Source of the DNA: Sanderia malayensis
Lineage: Eukaryota > Cnidaria > Scyphozoa > Semaeostomeae > Pelagiidae
Assembly (NCBI GenBank): GCA_013076295.1
Contig: RQOL01000532.1
Location: 2,232,001 to 2,296,000, forward strand
DNA length: 64,000 nucleotides
Direction of reading: 5' to 3'
The notes beneath the pieces are model-generated. The model did no database searches, was not told the origin of the DNA, and saw nothing but the letters and a program-made list of their open reading frames with translations. Each line of letters begins with the position of its first letter. Positions within the stretch are counted from its first letter, which is position 1. The translations under genes and the position numbers were made by a program. Positions 60,801-64,000 of this stretch are shown here, one piece after another.

Positions 60801-61403
60801 TCTATCTCGTGTTCGCTTTCTCTCTCTCTCCCTATCTCTCTTCTGATAATAATCACTGTCATCAGAACTCCATCTGCCTCTTTCTTCTATTGAGTTGTAA
60901 TCTTCTCTTGAACTATCTCTAATTCTCCCTCGATCTTTATTTCTTCTCTTCTCTCTATCATCATCCTTATCTCTTCTTCGTTCTCTTTTCTCCTGATTTT
61001 CTGTGTCTTCATATCTGCTCTTGTCTCGATCTCTACCATATTCATGCTCATTTTTACCACCATACCGTGCATTTCTATTTCCTCCATCAACCTCTTGGTT
61101 ACTTCTGCCAAAATCTGACCCAGCCTCTTGAGTATACCGAGTGTCTGCTACATTGCCTTGCCCTTCATTTTTATAATAAGCAGGGTTCCATTGCATTGGC
61201 ATAGTGACAGGAACAAAAGATCGAGCTTCAGACATCATAACTGGTGGATTTGAAAAGCTGTATGAATCTGCTGGCAATTGTGAATGCATAGGGGGCATCA
61301 TGTTCTGTGGAGGAGGAATCCAATTGGCTGGCATATTTCTATTCATTTCTGCAGCACCCGCATAATTATCATAATTAAAATAATTTCCACCTTGATGATA
61401 CAT
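54849..61403 (-). CDS. RBM5: RBM5/RBM10-like splicing factor, 3' end not found
   Basis: Minus-strand exons: 61403-60639, 60490-60335, 60181-60115, 60019-59844, 59710-59644, 59472-59404, 59285-59242, 58885-58769, 58466-58342, 57932-57782, 57466-57430, 57052-57017, 56922-56783, 56530-56451, 56347-56238, 56076-56036, 55827-55639, 55468-55366, 55009-54849. They join in frame to 878 residues. Domains in order: a Tyr/Asn/Pro-rich head, an Arg-Asp/Arg-Glu-rich region, RRM1 (VMIRGL...RGFAFVDF), a RanBP2 zinc finger (DWCCSKC...CFSC), RRM2 (LMMRGL...RGFCFIEF), a Gln-rich linker, an OCRE domain (GYYYDATTGLYYDANTG) and a C2H2 finger (CLLCKRQF...HTQLSDLH). RBM5 and RBM10 control 3' splice-site choice within early spliceosomes. 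The family ends with a G-patch domain, but none follows. Without splicing, exon 19 reads to a stop at 54801. RBM5 and RBM10 are not separable here. The donor of exon 5 (GTCGAA) is weak. Confidence 0.88.
56645..56745. mobile_element. MITE fragment in an RBM intron
   Basis: The words attaaacgcgcctataagcgccc and gagcgcttacatgggag form inverted pairs related to the ends of the CCGTATTTCC MITE (aataagcgccc, gggcgcttaat). The outer ends are missing. Confidence 0.45.
58210..58282. repeat. (CAA)n/(TTG)n hairpin repeat in an RBM intron
   Basis: A run of caacaacaa units is followed, after agctcagag, by gttgttgttgttg, so the two halves can pair as a stem of about 15 bp. Confidence 0.8.
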
Positions 61404-61830
61404 GTTGCCTCAAACAATAATCTGCTAATTCCAAAATAACTTCTAATTTACTCTTGAAAAAAAAGAAAGAAATCAACATAAGAATTGGTTCTATTCCTCC
61501 TGAGTGGAAACTTCTCATGAATTCAAATAAAAAACGGGGTGTTCCCCTTTCCCCCTTTTCAAGCTATGAGGATCAGCGGTATTGGAACTCCATACTTGAA
61601 AAGATTCTCTTTCATTAGACAAATTAGCGTCTGGGCCTAAGTAGTACACTTTCTAATAGATATAATGAAGAAACATCGCTGCATCTCGACATAAAGAAAA
61701 TTATCTAACAATTTAAAAAATCATTAAATTAAACGAAACATTAAATTTCTCCTTACATGCTCATTAATTCTGAAAATAAATCATTCCATTTGAACAAGAG
61801 GAGAATAGTTGTTTCATTTCCACACAATGG
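61404..61830. promoter_or_regulatory. Upstream region of the RBM gene
   Basis: Contains the RBM5/10-like 5' UTR and probably its promoter, since the gene starts at 61403 on the minus strand. AT-rich, with no exon seen in either direction and no clear promoter motif. Confidence 0.35.
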
Positions 61831-61832
61831 TT

Positions 61833-62640
61833 GGCCTAAAGGTGGGCGTGCGTGCGTAGTGGCATGAATAGGCTACTGCGCAGGAGGATCTATGACGCAA
61901 TGATATCCAAAGAGGTTGGTGTGAGGATTAGGGTTAGGGTTAGGGTTAGGGTTAGGGTTAGGGTTAGGGTTAGGGTTAGTTTGGCCTAAAGATGGGCGTA
62001 CATGCGCAGTAACTTATAGAGGCTACTGCGCAGGAGAATCTATGACGCAATGATATCCACAGTGTCTGGTGTGACCATCAGGGTTAGGGTTAGGTTTAGG
62101 CTTAGGGTTAGGGTTAGGGTTAGTGTGGCCTAAAGGTGGGCGTACATGCGCAGTAACTTATAGAGGCTACTGCGCAGGAGAATCTATGACGCAATGATAT
62201 CCACAGTGTCTGGTGTGACCATTAGGGTTAGGGTTAGGTTTAGGCTTAGGCTTAGGGTTAGGGTTAGTGTGGCCTAAAGGTGGGCGTACATGCGCAGTAA
62301 CTTATAGAGGCTACTGCGCAGGAGAATCTATGACGCAATGATATCCACAGTGTCTTGTGTGACGATTAGGGTTAGGGTTAGGGTTAGGTTTAGGCTTAGG
62401 GTTAGGGTTAGGGTTAGTGTGGCCTAAAGGTGGGCGTGCATGCGCAGTAACTTATAGAGGCTACTGCGCAGGAGAATGTATGACGCAATGATATTCACAG
62501 TGTCTTGTGTGACGATTAGGGTTAGGGTTAGGTTTAGGCTTAGGGTTAGGGTTAGGGTTAGTGTGGCCTAAAGGTGGGCGTGCATGCGCAGTAACATTTA
62601 TAGGCTACTGCGCAGGAGAATCTATGACAAGGCTCACAAT
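61833..62640. repeat. Composite satellite: interstitial telomeric repeats plus TGCGCA module
   Basis: Six units of about 140-150 bp. Each has cctaaaggtgggcgtgcatg, cgcagtaac, tactgcgcaggagaatctatg and acgcaatgatatcc, followed by a variable run of TTAGGG with TTTAGG and CTTAGG variants. The first run (about 61925-61980) has about nine TTAGGG copies. The non-telomeric part is related to the intron-3 satellite. Confidence 0.93.
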
Positions 62641-63022
62641 AGAGACCAATGATACAGACGCTATCCAATGGAGCTGATTTTAATGCATAGTAAAACAAGC
62701 TGGCGTTGTTTCCATGGCATTTGATTACCATGACATCAAAGGAGCAATCAATAATGGAGGATAAATATTTAATCAAAACTGGGAAGGAAGAACCGACATT
62801 CCTAACAATTGTTTAATTAATAATTTAGTGGAGCTAAGAGATTTTGAAAAGTTGAAAAGTCGAATCGTGTACCTATAGTGTCTTCAATTTTGGATGAAAG
62901 GTATATTTTCAAGCATTAAAATGAGAATCTGCATCAAATTTGCAGTTTTATGTTCGATCCTCAATCAATCGAATTAATAAATTTGTATTCGTGATTTCAT
63001 TCACAAAATAAAGACCTATGAT
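62641..63022. promoter_or_regulatory. Upstream region of the last gene
   Basis: Intergenic sequence between the telomeric satellite and the start at 63023. An out-of-frame ATG at 63018 lies five bases before the chosen start. No clear core promoter element is seen. Confidence 0.35.
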
Positions 63023-63980
63023 ATGGTACCCGGTTACAACTGGAGCAACGAGAAACTTTTCTTTTTCGATAAAGAACAGAAAAGATCCCGACAGAAAAGA
63101 CAAAAAAGGCCAATCGATAGCTTACCGATAACTTTATTGAGAGATGTCAGACCAGGATTAGCTGTTCCAGGTGGTGCCAAAGCAGAACTAAAACATCGAA
63201 AGATTTCATTTATTAATGAAGGAGTAGAAGATATCGAAAAGCAAAATGAACAGACATCAGGCATTTCGCAAGATGATCAAAATATAGGCACACAACAAAC
63301 AAAGAAGAAAAAACAACAAATTGATTACAGAACTCTAGAACTTGATGACTATGATGATGAAGATACTCAGAAGTTTCTCTATGAAGAAGCAAAATTTTCT
63401 GCTCCAAGTTTGTTAGCTCAGATAGAGAAGTTCATGATAATATTAATGAAATTTAGAAGAAATCAACAAAAGGAAATAGAAGAATTGCATGAAGAAATTG
63501 AAGCTGTCTATGGGGAGCCTTGGAATGAAAATGTTTTTGATGAAAGAACAGGAATTATTGAGTTACCAGATGAACTTTATGATCGTTTGTGTTCAGATTT
63601 TGAGGAGTTAGCATTTGGGACAATCTTTACAAAAAGAGAATGGCAAACTTCTGTTTATAGAGAAATGGCAGCTTTGCACGAGTTACGAACAAATGCAGAT
63701 TTCATGTCTCTTGCTTCATCCCCTGATGGAACTGTGAGATTCTTGAATGAAAAGTTGAAAAATCAAGCTGTAGAGGTGGATAAAACAGTTGAATCTGATA
63801 AGAAAGAGAAAATGCAACTTAATGTTTCAAGAGATAAAGATGGAAGAAATACGGCTAGTAATTCTGATAATGAAATTCCACCGATCTTGAGTCTTCAACG
63901 AGAATCAAAGACTTCAGTTCCCATATTAAAACCAAAGACAAGAGCAGAAAAATATCGATATTTCCAAGACAAAGATAAAG
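63023..63980 (+). CDS. Unrecognised charged protein, first exon only
   Basis: An open frame of 319 codons starts at ATG 63023 and reaches a likely donor (aaag|gtaatt, phase 1) at 63980/63981; read-through would stop two codons later. The N-terminus is basic (QKRSRQKRQKR) and is followed by a Gly/Pro-containing patch (VRPGLAVPGG), an acidic stretch (LELDDYDDEDTQ), a helical segment rich in Glu and Lys (about residues 140-170) and a conserved-looking central part (YGEPWNENVFDERTG, FGTIFTKREW). The end is Lys/Asp-rich. No signal peptide or membrane helix. I do not recognise the family; the gene continues beyond the window. Confidence 0.6.
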
Positions 63981-64000
63981 GTAATTGAGTAATAAGAAAA

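Noticed and set aside
60577..60862. Plus-strand Leu/Ser frame and second minus frame across the RBM exon 1
   Set aside because: Shadows of the Arg-Asp/Arg-Glu repeat; the chosen frame continues by phase into RRM1.

Overview
The window is nuclear DNA of an animal, most likely a marine invertebrate. Genes have many short introns with GT-AG borders and phase-consistent joins. Recognisable animal genes are present (CENP-F, SLC35E3, KLHDC1/2 and RBM5/RBM10 relatives and a ShKT-domain protein), and telomere-like TTAGGG repeats lie inside the sequence. DNA transposon remnants, SINE-like elements and satellites make up much of the rest. I cannot place the species: a cnidarian or a tunicate would both fit. 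Exon borders below were worked out by hand from splice signals and reading phase, not from transcripts.

Layout. 1-520 is an ATGG-rich minisatellite. 1728-5300 (+) is a secreted protein of about 244 aa built from four ShKT modules and one papilin-type cysteine module, each on its own phase-1 exon. 6137-26342 (+) is the main gene: 36 coding exons join in one frame to a 2706-residue protein with an N-terminal EF-hand pair and a long array of charged coiled-coil modules of about 410 residues. I do not recognise its family. Its intron 3 holds a 141-bp satellite; other introns hold a pogo-like MITE, two copies of a SINE-like element and small minisatellites. 26.7-30 kb has a foldback element and a minus-strand exon split by a MITE. 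30.9-32.64 kb (-) is a small secreted or GPI-anchored protein.

32.8-46.4 kb has no ordinary gene. It holds a roughly 5-kb palindromic element with mirrored 26-bp repeat arrays, a Helitron-type 3' end, a 61-bp satellite, a 113-bp duplication and a 2164-bp tandem duplication. A 35-bp perfect inverted repeat occurs near both edges of this block.

46.5-48 kb (-) is an SLC35E3-like transporter, divergently paired with a CENP-F-like coiled-coil gene (48475-52848, +). An intronless KLHDC1/2-like gene follows (53201-54415, +). 54849-61403 (-) is an RBM5/RBM10-like splicing factor whose 3' end (G-patch) I could not find. 61.8-62.6 kb is a satellite that alternates telomeric repeats with a module related to the intron-3 satellite. 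The window ends in exon 1 of an unrecognised plus-strand gene (63023-63980).

The genes do not form a pathway. Their roles are typical of a general gene neighbourhood: secretion, cytoskeleton or cilium-like coiled coil, transport, kinetochore, ubiquitin ligase and splicing. The most unusual content is the modular giant gene, the palindromic element and the shared satellite module.
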